A DNA stretch of 30,678 nucleotides from JAYEKL01 sp034660995 (GCA_034660995.1 JAYEKL010000120.1:1-30678); one strand, 5' to 3'; positions 16,508-24,435 are shown, counted from the first letter of the stretch. Numbers and translations: made by a program. The notes: generated by a model not told the origin, from the letters alone.

Positions 16508-17506
16508 ATGTCAAACTTTCTAAATAAAATTAATAAAAACGAAAAAGGCATCTGGAGATATGCTAATTTTTATGATGAGTTTATAAGGCAGGAAAATAGG
16601 TTAAGTTTAGGTAATAGAGGCTTAGTTATTATTACAACAGGGGCTAAGCCCCTGCAGAGTGTTTATTTTAAGCGTGAAGATGAAAATTTTACAGGATCGC
16701 TTAAAGATAGAAGTCTTGCTTATCAAGTTTCGCTTGCTAAACAAAATAATAAAAAAGAATTAGTGATTTCAACTTCTGGCAATGCAGGAATTGCGGCTGC
16801 GGCATATTGTCAAAAAGCGGGAATAAAATTATATGTTTTTATATCTCCAAAAACAGAAAAAGCAAAAATTAAGGAGATGCAAAAATATAGTCCAATAATT
16901 ATAAAATCAAAACGGGCAATACGATTGGCAAACTATCTAGCGGCAAAATATAAAGTAGAAAATCTTAGACCATCTGTTAATGGTTCTTCAATTGAAGGTT
17001 TTAAGTCAATTGCATTTGAAATATTTGAGAATTTAGGTAAAATAAACGCAATTTTCACTTTTGTTACAAGTGGAAGTTCGTTTGTTGGAATTGGCAGGGC
17101 TTATCAGTATTTATTAGAAAATAAGGAAATAGAAAAAATGCCGAGATTATATGCAGTTCAAAACAATGACAAATCTTCTATTGCTGGGAAATTAGGGATA
17201 AAAAATACAAGACGACAAAAAGAAATTTTAAAAATTATAGAATTAACTGGTGGAAAAATAATTTCTGTAAATAATAACGAAATTTTAGAGGCGAAAGGTA
17301 TATTAGAAAAAAATGATATCCATACTTCTCTAGAGGGATGCGCGAGTTTTGCGGGAATTATTAACGCAACTAAAAAAAATAACTTTAATAAAATCGTTTG
17401 TATTCTTTCTGGGAAATTGAGAAAAGAAATCAGTGAAATTGATGAAAGTGAAATCTATAAGGCGGAAGATCTTAGAGAGGTGGATGAGACAGTAGCTAGT
17501 ATCTAG
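16508..17506 (+). CDS. Threonine-synthase-like PLP-dependent enzyme
   Basis: A fold-type II PLP enzyme of 332 aa, nearest by motifs to threonine synthase, which converts O-phosphohomoserine to threonine. Seen: YFKREDENFTGSLKDRSLAY with the PLP-lysine K66, STSGNAGIAAAAYC as the phosphate/PLP-contacting turn, and the glycine-rich TSGSSFVGIGRAYQY. Before the lysine, about 14 residues (RGLVIITTGAKPLQ) come from a palindromic repeat at 16616-16656 lying where the family has the short turn L-G-E-G-x-T-P-L. The enzyme may still fold, because the open frame and active-site motifs are kept. No other threonine-pathway gene is in the window. Its neighbours, a LysW-like carrier and an ATP-grasp ligase, suggest another substrate. 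Confidence 0.8.
   Translation: MSNFLNKINKNEKGIWRYANFYDEFIRQENRLSLGNRGLVIITTGAKPLQSVYFKREDENFTGSLKDRSLAYQVSLAKQNNKKELVISTSGNAGIAAAAYCQKAGIKLYVFISPKTEKAKIKEMQKYSPIIIKSKRAIRLANYLAAKYKVENLRPSVNGSSIEGFKSIAFEIFENLGKINAIFTFVTSGSSFVGIGRAYQYLLENKEIEKMPRLYAVQNNDKSSIAGKLGIKNTRRQKEILKIIELTGGKIISVNNNEILEAKGILEKNDIHTSLEGCASFAGIINATKKNNFNKIVCILSGKLRKEISEIDESEIYKAEDLREVDETVASI
16616..16656 (+). repeat. In-frame palindromic repeat inside the PLP-enzyme gene
   Basis: CAGGGGCTAAGCCCCTG at 16638-16654 is a hairpin with 7-base arms, preceded by AGAGGCTTAG. Related AGAGGCTTAGCCTCT hairpins occur in the spacer between ftsW and murG (20327-20341, 20411-20427), so the same family lies both inside a gene and between genes. 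Confidence 0.75.
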
Positions 17507-17538
17507 TATTAAGTATCAAGCTTAATACTTAATACTAG
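17503..17538. repeat. Inverted repeat overlapping the PLP-gene stop
   Basis: Arms CTAGTATTAAGTA (17503-17515) and TACTTAATACTAG (17526-17538) pair perfectly around a 10-base loop, and the stop codon lies inside the left arm. Similar TAGTATTAA sequence forms the arms of the large repeat after ftsW. Confidence 0.75.
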
Positions 17539-17569
17539 GTACTTAATACTAATTAATGTTATTCATAAA

Positions 17570-18937
17570 ATGATTAATGATTATAAGAAAATCAATAAAA
17601 AATTAAATACCAAGAGTATTGGTCCCATTTTTTTTGTTACTCCAAATCCGATTTATGCGATAGGGCTTGAAAAGATTATTAAAAATTATTTTGTAATATG
17701 TTCGCAAAAATCTGATATTATTCACTATCTTCAAAAAGAAAAAGTTTCAGTTCTGTGTTTAAATGACGATAAAATAAAAAATGCTGGTAAAATTTTAACT
17801 AATGAAAGAGTTATTGAATATATAAAAAATAAATCAAAAAGTAATGTAGCAAATGTTATTACTTTTAAACCAAGTCCGATGATCCAGCGAATATGCAAGG
17901 ATAATAGTTTTAGATATTTGGGAAATGATTGGAAGTTGAATAGGGATTTAGAAGATAAAATTAAATTTGTTGAAGTGACAGAAAAATTAAAAATTTCAAA
18001 TGCTAATAGTAAGATAATCAAATTAGATAAAAATAATTGCTCACTGGATTTTTCTAGAAATAAAAAATTTGTTGCTCAACTTCCTAGAGGATTTTCTGGT
18101 AATGCTACTTTTTTCATTGAAGATAAAAATGATTTAGACGAAATGTTTAAAAAATATGAAAACAGAAAAGTTAAATTATCAGAATACTTCAAAGGAGAGA
18201 CATATACAATAAACGCTTGTGTTATTGGAAATGAAATATTAATAAGCAAACCAATATTTCAAATTACAGGACTTTCTTCTTATAATAAAAATAGTTTTGG
18301 GACGTGCGGTAATGATTATATTTATCCCGAAAAACTTAAAAAAGAACAAAGAAAAAATATTTTTGATTGTACTAAAAAAGTTGGAGATTATATAAAAGAA
18401 ATTGGATACAAAGGGATTTTTGGACTAGATTTTGTTATTAGTGATAAAAAAATTAATTTAATAGAAATTAATCCTCGTATTATTGGCTCAATGTCACTTT
18501 TTACGAAACTTCAGATTCAAAATAATCAAATCCCTTTTTTGTCTTTGAGCATTTTAGAATTTGTAGCTTCCGTTATAATAAAGAATGATAATTTTAAAGA
18601 ATGGGATGAAAGAAATAGTTTTAACGCTTCACAATTAATATTAAGAAATACTAAAAGTAAACCAATCAAGATAACAAAGAGTTTAAAATCTGGAATTTAT
18701 AAAATTAAAGAAAATAAATTAGTTTTTAGAAAAGAAGCATACGGCATAGATGAAAAAATGAAAGAAAATGAATTTTTAATTCAATGTTCTGCGAAAGGTC
18801 GTGTAGTAAGTCCTGATATAGAATATGCAAATGTGCAAGTTAGTTATGGGATAATGAAAGATAAGCGGCAATTTAAGTCTTGTTTTAGCAGAATAATTAA
18901 TCTTGTGCTAGAAAATATTAACACAAAGGCATTATAA
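17570..18937 (+). CDS. ATP-grasp ligase of unknown substrate
   Basis: 455 aa. ATP-grasp enzymes join a carboxylate to an amine or thiol through an acyl-phosphate. The core is in the middle: a nucleotide-binding stretch (VAQLPRGFSGNATFFIED, about 165-182), an acidic strand before the catalytic site (LSEYFKGETYTINACVIG), a GIFGLDFVI segment, and the magnesium-binding LIEINPRIIGSM with E299, N301 and R303. The N-terminal 130 residues form an unusual Rossmann-like domain and the C-terminal 100 residues are not recognised. It is longer than LysX or RimK (about 280), so it is not a plain LysX. It follows the PLP gene by about 60 bases and is probably co-transcribed with it. The substrate could be an amino acid or a carrier protein. 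Confidence 0.72.
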   Translation: MINDYKKINKKLNTKSIGPIFFVTPNPIYAIGLEKIIKNYFVICSQKSDIIHYLQKEKVSVLCLNDDKIKNAGKILTNERVIEYIKNKSKSNVANVITFKPSPMIQRICKDNSFRYLGNDWKLNRDLEDKIKFVEVTEKLKISNANSKIIKLDKNNCSLDFSRNKKFVAQLPRGFSGNATFFIEDKNDLDEMFKKYENRKVKLSEYFKGETYTINACVIGNEILISKPIFQITGLSSYNKNSFGTCGNDYIYPEKLKKEQRKNIFDCTKKVGDYIKEIGYKGIFGLDFVISDKKINLIEINPRIIGSMSLFTKLQIQNNQIPFLSLSILEFVASVIIKNDNFKEWDERNSFNASQLILRNTKSKPIKITKSLKSGIYKIKENKLVFRKEAYGIDEKMKENEFLIQCSAKGRVVSPDIEYANVQVSYGIMKDKRQFKSCFSRIINLVLENINTKAL

Positions 18938-19020
18938 TTAATTGTTGTATTGTTCTATTGCTCCATTGTTAAAATAAAAATATCCAACAATATAAAAATA
19001 TAACAATATAATGTTAATTT

Positions 19021-20115
19021 ATGAAATCTAAAAATTATGACAAAACATTATTAACCACAGTTTTACTGCTGTCTGTTTTTGGTTTGGTTATTATCTCAAG
19101 CGCTAGCGTGGTTATGAGCTATAATAATTTTGGATACAATCACTATTATTTACTTCATCAATTTTTATATGGATTTTTGCCTGGAACTGTTCTTTTGTTT
19201 CTTTTTCAAAAAATTGATTATAAAATACTTAAAAAGTATGCTTTGTTTTTCTTGATTATTACGCTGATTCTTTTATTAATAGTTTTTATTCCCGGTTTAG
19301 GATTTGGCCTGAAAGGAGCTAATAGATGGATAGATATTGCGGGAATAAGTTTTCAACCTTCAGAGTTTATCAAATTAATTTTTATTCTATATCTCGCTGC
19401 TTGGCTTGAAAAGAATAAGAAGAACGCAAGGGATTTTTCAAATTTGCTAATCCCTTTTATTGCTGTAGTCTTAATTATAGCTATTCCCTTGATAATGCAA
19501 CCGGATATAGGTACTCTTAGTATTATTGTTTTTACGGCTGTAATTATGTATTTTATATCAGGGACAAAGATAAGTCATATTTTTGTTCTCATCCTAGGTG
19601 GTTTTACCGGATTATTCTTATTGGTGCAAATCGCGCCATACCGAATGAATAGATTTATGGTATTTATGCATCCCGAAATTGATCCTCAAGGAATTGGATA
19701 TCAAATAAATCAAGCCTTACTAGCAATTGGTTCTGGCGGAATTTTTGGTCTTGGGTTTGGGCATAGTAGACAGAAGTTTAATTATCTTCCTGAACCAATA
19801 GGCGATTCAATTTTTGCTATTGTAGGAGAAGAACTTGGTATGATTGGATTGTTTATTATTATGGTTTTGTTCTTTATTTTTGCTTTAAGGGGATTTAAAA
19901 TTGCTAGTCATGCTTCTGATAATTTTGGAAAATTTGTTGCTATTGGAATCACATCTTGGATTACTTTTCAAGCATTGATTAATATGGCTGCCATAACATC
20001 ACTAATTCCTTTAACTGGTATTCCATTGCCGTTTATTAGTTATGGTGGGTCAGCGCTAATAACTTCGTTAGTCGGAGTAGGCATTTTGCTTAGTATTTCA
20101 AGATATGGGAAGTAA
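19021..20115 (+). CDS. ftsW: FtsW/RodA-family peptidoglycan glycosyltransferase
   Basis: A SEDS protein of 364 aa with about ten membrane helices that polymerises lipid II into glycan strands, at the septum with FtsI in the FtsW case. Motifs seen: GANRWIDIAGISFQPSEFIK, PLIMQPDIGT with the conserved aspartate, GFGHSRQKFNYLPEPIGDSI, FAIVGEELG, and the last-helix signature TGIPLPFISYGGSAL. FtsW rather than RodA is chosen because murG, murC and murB follow in the usual division-cluster order; sequence alone does not settle it. The 83-base spacer before it is ATTGTT/AACAAT low-complexity sequence. Confidence 0.92.
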   Translation: MKSKNYDKTLLTTVLLLSVFGLVIISSASVVMSYNNFGYNHYYLLHQFLYGFLPGTVLLFLFQKIDYKILKKYALFFLIITLILLLIVFIPGLGFGLKGANRWIDIAGISFQPSEFIKLIFILYLAAWLEKNKKNARDFSNLLIPFIAVVLIIAIPLIMQPDIGTLSIIVFTAVIMYFISGTKISHIFVLILGGFTGLFLLVQIAPYRMNRFMVFMHPEIDPQGIGYQINQALLAIGSGGIFGLGFGHSRQKFNYLPEPIGDSIFAIVGEELGMIGLFIIMVLFFIFALRGFKIASHASDNFGKFVAIGITSWITFQALINMAAITSLIPLTGIPLPFISYGGSALITSLVGVGILLSISRYGK

Positions 20116-20628
20116 GTATCTAGTATTAATAATTTTGAATTTAAAATTTTGAATTTTGATTCAATTTTTAATCTCTTCCGGGTATAATTCCCCGCCCCTT
20201 GGGGCGTATCTTTATAATTCTAACAAAGATACCCCGTCCGCTTGCGGCGGGGAGTTTCATTAAACGAATTTTTAATTTTTAAATACGATTAGGACTTCTT
20301 CACTTTAATTAAATATTCACACAGACAGAGGCTTAGCCTCTCTGCGCTGATTTTATTATTACGGTTTATCTTTATATAGAAAAAAATACTTTAAATAAAA
20401 GATAATCGTGTAGAGGCTAAGCCTCTATGGCGAGATAAAATAAGGAAGTCCTAACAATATTAAAACGCTTGTTTAAAAATTTAGTCATTCAGTAATTCAA
20501 AATTGAATCAAAATTCAAAATTTTAAATTCAAAATTATTAATACTATATATTAGATACTAATGCATTTCTCTTCTTTTTTTGTCTGAAAAATGCTAAAAT
20601 TAAAGTATAATAAATTTAAAATAAATAT
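20116..20628. repeat. Composite nested inverted-repeat block between ftsW and murG
   Basis: No gene in 513 bases. The outer arms are a perfect 46-base inverted repeat (20121-20166 with 20501-20546). Inside are (a) GC-rich hairpins at 20193-20206 (CGCCCCTTGGGGCG) and 20232-20252, plus the pair GTATCTTT/AAAGATAC; and (b) an element at 20290-20453 bounded by TAGGACTTC/GAAGTCCTA that holds two AGAGGC..GCCTCT hairpins facing each other. The arrangement suggests repeats landing inside repeats. A perfect TATAAT at 20606-20611 near the murG start may be a -10 box, but no good -35 is seen. Confidence 0.8.
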
Positions 20629-21738
20629 ATGAGAGTTTTATTTACAGGAGAGTCTTTAAAGGGGTATTTATATCCAATAATTGCGGTTTTTGAAAAACTT
20701 GAAAAACTTGAGAGTAAATCTTCTGAACCTTTAGAGGTAATGCTTATAAGTTCAAAGAGTCATTTCTTACATGAAATGATTGGTGGGACGAAAATCTCGT
20801 ACAAGGTTATACAAGCCGCGAAGCAGAGAAACTCTTTCTCTCTTTTGATTATTGTTGATTTTTTTAAATTTATTATTGGTTTTTTTCAGGCTATAATCTA
20901 TATTTTTGATTATATGCCGGATGTTATTTTTTCAAAAGGAGGATATGTTTCTTTGCCGGTCGTTATGGTTGGTTGGATATTTCGTATTCCTATAATTATT
21001 CATGAATCTGACGCAATTGCAAGCCCCTCGGATAAATTTATGTTTCGTTTTGCGAAAAAAGTAGCAGTTTCTTTTAAAGATAGCAAGGAAGTTTATGTTT
21101 CTCCGAAAGTGTTTTTTTCAGGAAATCCTATAATAAGTTTCGTTACACAAGGAGATAGAGAAAAATCTATAAAGAATTTTGTTCTAAATGAAGAAAAACC
21201 AATTATTTTTATTATGGCAGGAAGTACAGGATCGGAAGAAATAAATAAGCTTGTGCTAGGTATTCTTCCTGATTTACTAAGAGACTATCAAATTATTCAT
21301 CAGTGCGGTATTGTTAATTATAATGGAGTTAGATCAATTATTGGGAAAATGAATATTCCTAATTTGAATGATTATCATTTATTTCCATTTTTTAGAAAAA
21401 GAGCTTCTGAGGCTTATGCGGCTTGTGATCTTGTGGTCAGTAGAGCCGGCGCAAACACTGTCGCAGAGATTATGGCTGTAGGAAAGCCAAGTGTTTTAAT
21501 TCCTCTTGCGTCAGCAATAAGCGATAAACAAAAAAAGAACGCATTCCATTATTCTGAATCAGGCGCGGCAATTTTATTAAGTGAAAAAAATCTTAAGCCT
21601 CATTTGCTTTTAAGTGTTGTTCATGATATTTTTCAGAGTCATTTAAAAATTATTGAAATGCAAAGAGCTGCTAGAAAGTTAGCTCAGCCAGAAGCTGCTG
21701 AAAAAATAGCAAAAAAAATTATTGAAATAGCAAAATAA
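20629..21738 (+). CDS. murG: MurG-like UDP-GlcNAc transferase with altered N-terminal loop
   Basis: MurG adds GlcNAc to lipid I to make lipid II on the inner face of the membrane. 369 aa, normal length, followed at once by murC. The C-terminal donor domain is well kept: AACDLVVSRAGANTVAEI, GKPSVLIPL and DKQKKNA. The membrane-facing FSKGGYVSLP and IIIHESDA segments are present. The first loop, normally GGTGGH, reads GESLKGY (residues 7-13), so the histidine is a tyrosine and two glycines are lost. The later loop GGSQGA reads AGSTGS. It could be MurG with relaxed residues or a related transferase. Position between ftsW and murC argues for MurG. Confidence 0.85.
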   Translation: MRVLFTGESLKGYLYPIIAVFEKLEKLESKSSEPLEVMLISSKSHFLHEMIGGTKISYKVIQAAKQRNSFSLLIIVDFFKFIIGFFQAIIYIFDYMPDVIFSKGGYVSLPVVMVGWIFRIPIIIHESDAIASPSDKFMFRFAKKVAVSFKDSKEVYVSPKVFFSGNPIISFVTQGDREKSIKNFVLNEEKPIIFIMAGSTGSEEINKLVLGILPDLLRDYQIIHQCGIVNYNGVRSIIGKMNIPNLNDYHLFPFFRKRASEAYAACDLVVSRAGANTVAEIMAVGKPSVLIPLASAISDKQKKNAFHYSESGAAILLSEKNLKPHLLLSVVHDIFQSHLKIIEMQRAARKLAQPEAAEKIAKKIIEIAK

Positions 21739-21755
21739 TTATTGAATTACGAATT

Positions 21756-23282
21756 ATGAATATAAACCTTAATACTATAAAAAAAATTCATTTCATAGGT
21801 ATCGGAGGGATTGGTTTGAGTGCGATTGCCAGATTTATGAAAGAAGAAGGAAAAGAAGTAAGCGGTTCTGATTTGAGCCTTTCTTTGGTAACGGAAAAAT
21901 TGGAAAAGTTGGGAATAAAAATTCAAATAGGGCAGTCAGAAAAAAATATTTCTCAGGATATAGATTTGATAATCTACACGACTGCCATTCCAAAAAATAA
22001 TTCTGAATTGAGAAAAGCAAAAGAATTAGGAATAAAAATGATTACTTATCCTGAATCACTGGGGTTAATTTTTAATAACAAATTTGGTATTGCGGTTTGC
22101 GGGACACATGGTAAATCGTCAGTTTCTGCTATGGCAGGATTACTTTTGGACGATGCTAAACTGGATCCATCTATTATTGTAGGAAGTATTTTACCGAGAT
22201 ATAAAAGTAATTTGCGTGTTGGTAAAGGTGAATATTTTATTGCTGAAGCGTGTGAATATGAAAGATCGTTTCTAAGTCTTTACCCCAGAATTATTATTTT
22301 GAATAATATTGAGCTTGATCATACGGATTATTATAAAGATATAGATGATATGAAGAGCGCGTTTGAGGAATTTGTTTCGCATTTGCCAGAAAATGGAACA
22401 CTGATTATAAATGGAGACAGTCCGGAAATTTCCAATTTCCAATTTCCAATTTCTAGTGAATTTCCAATTTCCAATTTTAAAATTTTAAAGTTTGGTTTGA
22501 AAAAAAATAATGATATTCAAGCTCGTGATGTTGAATTTAAAGACGGGGAAACTAAATTTAAAGTGATTTATAATGTTCCTACCCTTTTAGGTGGGGCTAA
22601 GGGTGGTAATAAAGATTTGGATGAGTTTGTTTTGAAAGTTCCAGGACTTTTCAATGTCTATAATGCTCTTGGCGTGATTGCTTTGGGGTTAACTTTAGAG
22701 GTTCCAGCTGATGTTATAAAAAAATCTCTGGCGAATTATTTAGGGATTTGGCGTAGGTTTGAGATAAAAGGGGAATATAAAAATGCTTTAGTAGTTTCTG
22801 ATTATGCTCATCATCCAACAGCGGTAAAAGCAACTATTGAAGCAACAAAGCAGTTTTATCCTGGAAAAAGAATTTTTGTTGTTTTCCAGCCGCATCAGCA
22901 TAATCGAACAAAAGAATTGTATAAAGATTTTTTAAGCAGTTTTAATGACGCGGATACTGTAATTTTATCTGAGGTTTTTGATGTGAGGGGGAGAGAGGAA
23001 ACTGATGATCAAAATATTAGTTCGTTGGATTTGGTGAATGATATTAAAAAATGGCAATCTAATCGCTGGCTCCATAGTCCCGATAGGGCTGTGGAGCCTA
23101 TTGTGCAAAAAGGCTCTACAGTTCCAAAGAGACTATGGAACCAGCATAGCGGTTCTATTTTCTACGCAAAAGATTTAAAAGAAGCGAGAAAGCTGATTGA
23201 CGAAAATATTAAATTTGACGATATTTTGTTAATTATGGGAGCGGGAGATATATATAAGGTGGCAGACGATTTAGTAAAGTAA
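21756..23282 (+). CDS. murC: UDP-N-acetylmuramate--L-alanine ligase carrying three repeat-derived insertions
   Basis: Joins L-alanine to UDP-MurNAc with ATP. 508 aa. The N-terminal domain starts IHFIGIGGIGLSAIAR. The P-loop CGTHGKSSVSAM is complete, ELDHTDYY follows in the central domain, and the C-terminal domain has SDYAHHPTAVKAT and FQPHQHNRT. Three stretches look inserted: (1) about residues 225-242 (SNFQFPISSEFPISNF), from the TTTCCAATTT repeat; (2) about 275-284 (PTLLGGAKGG), from a small hairpin at 22578-22606; (3) residues 436-464 (NRWLHSPDRAVE and following), from family A at 23061-23148. All lie away from the ATP and substrate motifs and keep the frame. The gene is 17 bases after murG and 4 bases before murB. 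Confidence 0.94.
   Translation: MNINLNTIKKIHFIGIGGIGLSAIARFMKEEGKEVSGSDLSLSLVTEKLEKLGIKIQIGQSEKNISQDIDLIIYTTAIPKNNSELRKAKELGIKMITYPESLGLIFNNKFGIAVCGTHGKSSVSAMAGLLLDDAKLDPSIIVGSILPRYKSNLRVGKGEYFIAEACEYERSFLSLYPRIIILNNIELDHTDYYKDIDDMKSAFEEFVSHLPENGTLIINGDSPEISNFQFPISSEFPISNFKILKFGLKKNNDIQARDVEFKDGETKFKVIYNVPTLLGGAKGGNKDLDEFVLKVPGLFNVYNALGVIALGLTLEVPADVIKKSLANYLGIWRRFEIKGEYKNALVVSDYAHHPTAVKATIEATKQFYPGKRIFVVFQPHQHNRTKELYKDFLSSFNDADTVILSEVFDVRGREETDDQNISSLDLVNDIKKWQSNRWLHSPDRAVEPIVQKGSTVPKRLWNQHSGSIFYAKDLKEARKLIDENIKFDDILLIMGAGDIYKVADDLVK
22428..22482 (+). repeat. Low-complexity TTTCCAATTT repeat translated in murC
   Basis: Units of AATTTCC are repeated several times. This is the same simple sequence that fills spacers such as 11399-11480, here read through as SNFQFPISSEFPISNF. 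Confidence 0.75.
22578..22606 (+). repeat. Small hairpin repeat in murC
   Basis: ACCCTT and AAGGGT arms around a G-rich loop, read as PTLLGGAKGG. It is less clearly a member of a repeat family than the others. Confidence 0.45.
23061..23148 (+). repeat. Family A repeat in murC (full-length copy)
   Basis: The most complete copy in the window, about 88 bases. GGCTCCATAGTCCC and GGGCTGTGGAGCC form the first half, and GGCTCTACAGTTCC through GACTATGGAACCAG the second, giving two hairpins in a row. It reads NRWLHSPDRAVEPIVQKGST and then RLWNQH. The murB and MFS copies align with it codon by codon. Confidence 0.85.
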
Positions 23283-23286
23283 ATTT

Positions 23287-24321
23287 ATGATTAAAATTCA
23301 AGAAAACATTTCTCTTTCAAAATATACTTCGTTTAAAATTGGCGGTCCAGCGAAGTATTTTTGTGTTGCGAAAAATACTAGTGAAATAAGGGAAGCATTA
23401 GAATTTGTGAAGAAAAATAAATTGAAAGTTTTTATTTTAGGAGGAGGAAGTAATCTCTTAGTTTCTGACAAGGGGTTTGATGGAATTGTAATACGAATTA
23501 CGAATTACGAATTACGAATTACGAATAATGAAATTTCTGTCGGAAGTGGATTATCTTTGGCTAAATTAGTCAATGAATCAGTTAAATATAATTTAGCAGG
23601 TCTTGAATGGGCGGCGGGGATTCCGGGAACTGTTGGTGGGGCGATTGTGAATAATGCGGGAGCAAATAGAAAATGTATGGGGGATGTGATGGAGGAAATT
23701 GAGGTTTTGGAAATTAATCGTTGGCTCCATAGCCCCGATAGGGCTGTGGAGTCTATTGCGCAAAAAGGTTCTACATTAACACACTCCAAACCCTTCTCAA
23801 GAGGGGAATTGTCACAATGGAACCAGTGTATATTCACTAACAAACAGTGTAATTTTTCTTATCGCGATAGCATTTTCAAAGAGGAAAAAAAATATATTAT
23901 TTTAAATGCTGTTTTAAAGTTAAAAAAGGGAAATCAGGATGAAAGCAGAAAAATAATTGCTAAAATTCTAAAATTAAGAAAAGAAAAACAACCTCTAGAA
24001 TATCCAAGCGCAGGAAGCGTGTTTAAAAATCCAACTATTGATGATAGTCAGTTAGCAAAGTTGAAAAAAGAATTTCCAGAATTAAATAAAATTGTTAAAA
24101 ATAATACTATTTCAACTGGCTGGCTAATTGAACAAATTGAGGGATTAAAGGGTAAAAAAATTGGTGGAGCGATGATTTCAGAAAAGCATTGCAATTTTAT
24201 CGTGAATACAGGAAATGCCAAGGCAGAAGATGTGGTTATACTTATTAGTCTAATTAAGCAAAAAATAAGAAGTCATTTTGGGATTCAGCTGAAAGAGGAA
24301 GTGGAGTATGTTGGATTTTAA
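23287..24321 (+). CDS. murB: UDP-N-acetylenolpyruvoylglucosamine reductase with nested repeat insertion
   Basis: The FAD/NADPH enzyme that makes UDP-MurNAc. 344 aa against about 300 for the family. Visible: YTSFKIGGPAKYF at the start, FILGGGSNLLVSD, GLEWAAGIPGTVGGAIVNNAG for FAD binding, FSYRDSIFK with the catalytic region, and PSAGSVFKNP, typical of type II enzymes. The excess length is explained by two insertions: residues about 70-81 (ITNYELRITNNE) from a 7-base tandem repeat, and residues 144-181 from a family A repeat that itself carries another repeat. Both sit in turns between conserved segments. The gene starts 4 bases after the murC stop. Confidence 0.94.
   Translation: MIKIQENISLSKYTSFKIGGPAKYFCVAKNTSEIREALEFVKKNKLKVFILGGGSNLLVSDKGFDGIVIRITNYELRITNNEISVGSGLSLAKLVNESVKYNLAGLEWAAGIPGTVGGAIVNNAGANRKCMGDVMEEIEVLEINRWLHSPDRAVESIAQKGSTLTHSKPFSRGELSQWNQCIFTNKQCNFSYRDSIFKEEKKYIILNAVLKLKKGNQDESRKIIAKILKLRKEKQPLEYPSAGSVFKNPTIDDSQLAKLKKEFPELNKIVKNNTISTGWLIEQIEGLKGKKIGGAMISEKHCNFIVNTGNAKAEDVVILISLIKQKIRSHFGIQLKEEVEYVGF
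23493..23526 (+). repeat. 7-base tandem repeat inside murB
   Basis: ACGAATT is repeated four times perfectly (23493-23520) plus ACGAAT. Because 7 is not a multiple of 3, the protein repeats every three units (RITNYEL, RITN). Gain or loss of one unit would shift the murB frame. Confidence 0.9.
23716..23832 (+). repeat. Family A repeat in murB, split by a second repeat
   Basis: The left part matches the murC copy through CAAAAAGGTTCTACA, the right part resumes at AATGGAACCAG. Between them (about 23777-23813) is ACACACTCCAAACCC then CTCAAGAGGGGAATTG, which belongs to the family seen as an inverted repeat after secA (30325-30401). The frame is open throughout. Confidence 0.8.
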
Positions 24322-24401
24322 TTATTACATTGCTATATTATTACATTGCTATATTGTTATGTGCGACAATTTGGCAATATGACAATTTAACAGTTTAGTT
24401 C

Positions 24402-24429
24402 TTGACATTTTTTTCGTTTCATCTATAAT
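24402..24429 (+). promoter_or_regulatory. Full-consensus sigma-70 promoter for the TPR-like gene
   Basis: TTGACA at 24402-24407 and TATAAT at 24424-24429 with a 16-base spacer; both boxes match consensus exactly. This is the strongest promoter seen in the window. Transcription should start near 24436, leaving a leader of almost 190 bases before the ATG. Confidence 0.8.
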
Positions 24430-24435
24430 GCAGAG

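Noticed and set aside
20606..20611. TATAAT as a proven promoter for murG
   Set aside because: No -35 box at acceptable spacing; in DNA this AT-rich the hexamer occurs often by chance.
23505..23843. Minus-strand 112-aa frame within murB
   Set aside because: It arises from low stop density in the repeats on the reverse strand; murB motifs on the plus strand explain the region.
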